A DNA stretch of 64,000 nt, from the NCBI GenBank assembly GCA_963575745.1, contig CAUYUJ010001341.1, positions 1 to 64,000 on the forward strand, given 5' to 3'. Origin of the DNA: Prorocentrum cordatum. Taxonomy: Eukaryota; Sar; Dinophyceae; Prorocentrales; Prorocentraceae. Of this stretch, positions 63,045 through 64,000 are shown in pieces (position 1 is the stretch's first letter; each line of letters starts with the position of its first letter). Made by a program: the position numbers and the translations under genes. The notes beneath the pieces are model-generated. The model saw nothing but the letters and a program-made list of their open reading frames with translations, ran no database searches and was not told the DNA's origin.

Positions 63045-63140
63045 AGGAACTCCTCGGTTTGCACGTGTCGTCCTTGCGCAGGGGCCATGCTGATCTTCTC
63101 TGTCTCGCTCCAAAGGTAACGGATGATCCCCGAAAGGGGG
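63045..63140 (-). ncRNA. U6 spliceosomal snRNA (gene or pseudogene)
   Basis: On the minus strand the sequence carries the U6 landmarks in order. These are a 5' hairpin (CCCCTTTCGGGG), the ACAGAG box within GAGACAGAGAAGATCAGCAT, the AGC triad, GGCCCCTGCGCAAGGACGAC of the internal stem-loop region, and GACACGTGCAAA. Relative to the common eukaryotic sequence there are a few substitutions (for example GATCAGC for GATTAGC). No run of four or more T follows the 3' end, so the usual Pol III terminator is missing. It may be a retro-copy, or use another 3' end. Both ends are approximate. Confidence 0.85.
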
Positions 63141-63171
63141 GGAGCGAGGGGGGGGGGTGGAGGCTTGGAAA

Positions 63172-63350
63172 TGGGCACCAACACCAACACAGGGGGTTGC
63201 CTCCACAGGGGGAAGGTGATCCTAGCTGGCGGTGTTGGTGGTAATATTTCGGTCACCTTGAAGCCAGAATATTACCACCATCGCCAAGATCGGGATTTTC
63301 TTCCCTCGTTGGAGGCACAACGCCGATGTTGGCGTTGGTGTCAACCTCTA
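63172..63350. repeat. Nested foldback next to U6
   Basis: The outer arms (63172-63204, CACCAACACCAACAC ... GCCTCC; 63312-63345, GGAGGC ... GTTGGCGTTGGTGT) and inner arms (about 63231-63246 and 63268-63284, GGTGGTAATATT / AATATTACCACC) are inverted. Confidence 0.75.
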
Positions 63351-63733
63351 GGCCTCCGAGGGGGAGGGGCGGAGGCAGCACACGGACGTCGCTGCCACCC
63401 GACCTGGCAGCCCGATGAGGGCGGCGACGTGCTCGATGAAGCCCGAGCCCCATATGCCGGCCACGTCGCTGACGGTGTTCCCGATGGCGGCCGCGGCCTG
63501 CGAGGTGCCCCTCCCCCCCCCCCCGGGTGTCTCGCACTTCTCCCCCCCTTCCCCGAGGCAGGCTGGGCTGGACGAAAGCGAGGACCGGGCTTCCAGGATA
63601 TTCTGGCATGTAGGACGAGACCAGGACAGGGACCAGCATCGGCACGGCTGCACCGGGGGATCTCTGAGATCCGGGCGCGCCGCGGCCTTCGGAGCGCTCC
63701 CGCTCTCCGGAACAGCAGTACCCCTACTCGCCA

Positions 63734-63848
63734 TCGCTCGGACGTCCATGTCCCATGCATTTGTCGGTTTCGTGCGGTTTTTTTTTGCTCGATGGTCCAG
63801 GATCGTCCTCAATGGTTCTCGCCGAGAAAAATGCACACGTCCGAGCGA
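63734..63848. mobile_element. MITE-like element M (115 bp), copy 3
   Basis: The ends TCGCTCGGACGT and ACGTCCGAGCGA are exact inverted repeats. The interior CTCGATGGTCCAGGATCGTC matches copy 1. The rest of the window, 63360-63733 and 63849-64000, holds no recognised gene. Confidence 0.85.
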
Positions 63849-64000
63849 TGCCAGGCCTATATCCAAGCTCCTGGCCCACTCCGACCACCCAGGTGGGCCC
63901 CCCGCGCGCGTCTACGGTGCGAAGGGGCACGAGGCCACGGGAAAGACAAACGCCACCCCCTCGCTCTGGAGCAGTTGCATCCCTGTCCAAATTCCCAGCC

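Overview
This window looks like nuclear DNA of a dinoflagellate. The strongest clue is a near-complete copy (20 of 22 positions) of the dinoflagellate trans-spliced leader at 4341-4362, directly upstream of an intronless minus-strand ORF. This is the signature of an mRNA that was reverse-transcribed back into the genome. Supporting clues are high GC, very low gene density, long intronless minus-strand ORFs lying head-to-tail, isolated exon-like islands separated by kilobases of repeat, and short GT...AG elements with inverted ends that resemble introners. The GC-rich repeat style would suit a large bloom-forming genus such as Prorocentrum, but that is a guess. Nothing here looks bacterial, organellar or viral.

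Layout. 0-5.6 kb: three minus-strand protein genes. They are a transposase-like protein with Tnp2/KDZ-like motifs (862-2880), a retroposed-looking lysine-rich protein with a spliced-leader relic (3338-4285), and an unknown coiled-coil-like protein (4807-5475). A perfect 42-bp AT-rich inverted repeat lies between the last two. 5.6-17.7 kb: a higher-order repeat made from a 20-bp satellite, (TCG)n, a 370-bp segment, a 110-bp module (six copies), a GAGACATCC module and a 197-bp GC-rich unit. 17.7-31 kb: GGA/CCT and GA tracts, dispersed repeats, an introner-like element, foldbacks and several exon-like islands. 31-33.2 kb and 45.7-47.3 kb: two arrays of one ~102-bp satellite. 34-52 kb: exon-like islands, mostly minus strand and several encoding membrane segments, separated by composite repeats built on the decamer CCAAGAGGCC / CCAAGACGGCC. 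53.6-56.5 kb: ACTCAGACTC minisatellites and two related ~151-155-bp arrays. 57-64 kb: introner-like elements, a 63-bp hairpin, other foldbacks, dispersed repeats, and a recognisable U6 snRNA sequence on the minus strand (about 63045-63140).

How it fits together. Only the three left-hand ORFs can be read as continuous genes. The islands at 51.2-51.8, 48.8-49.1, 42.1-42.4, 40.6, 40.0, 39.4-39.7, 34.8-35.0, 28.1-28.3, 25.1-25.5 and 23.2-23.4 kb (minus strand) have protein-like composition and plausible splice sites. Several sit between phase-1 introns. They may belong to one or a few very long-intron genes for a multi-pass membrane protein, but transcript data are needed to join them. Long ORFs through satellites and GGA/CCT tracts are treated as non-coding.
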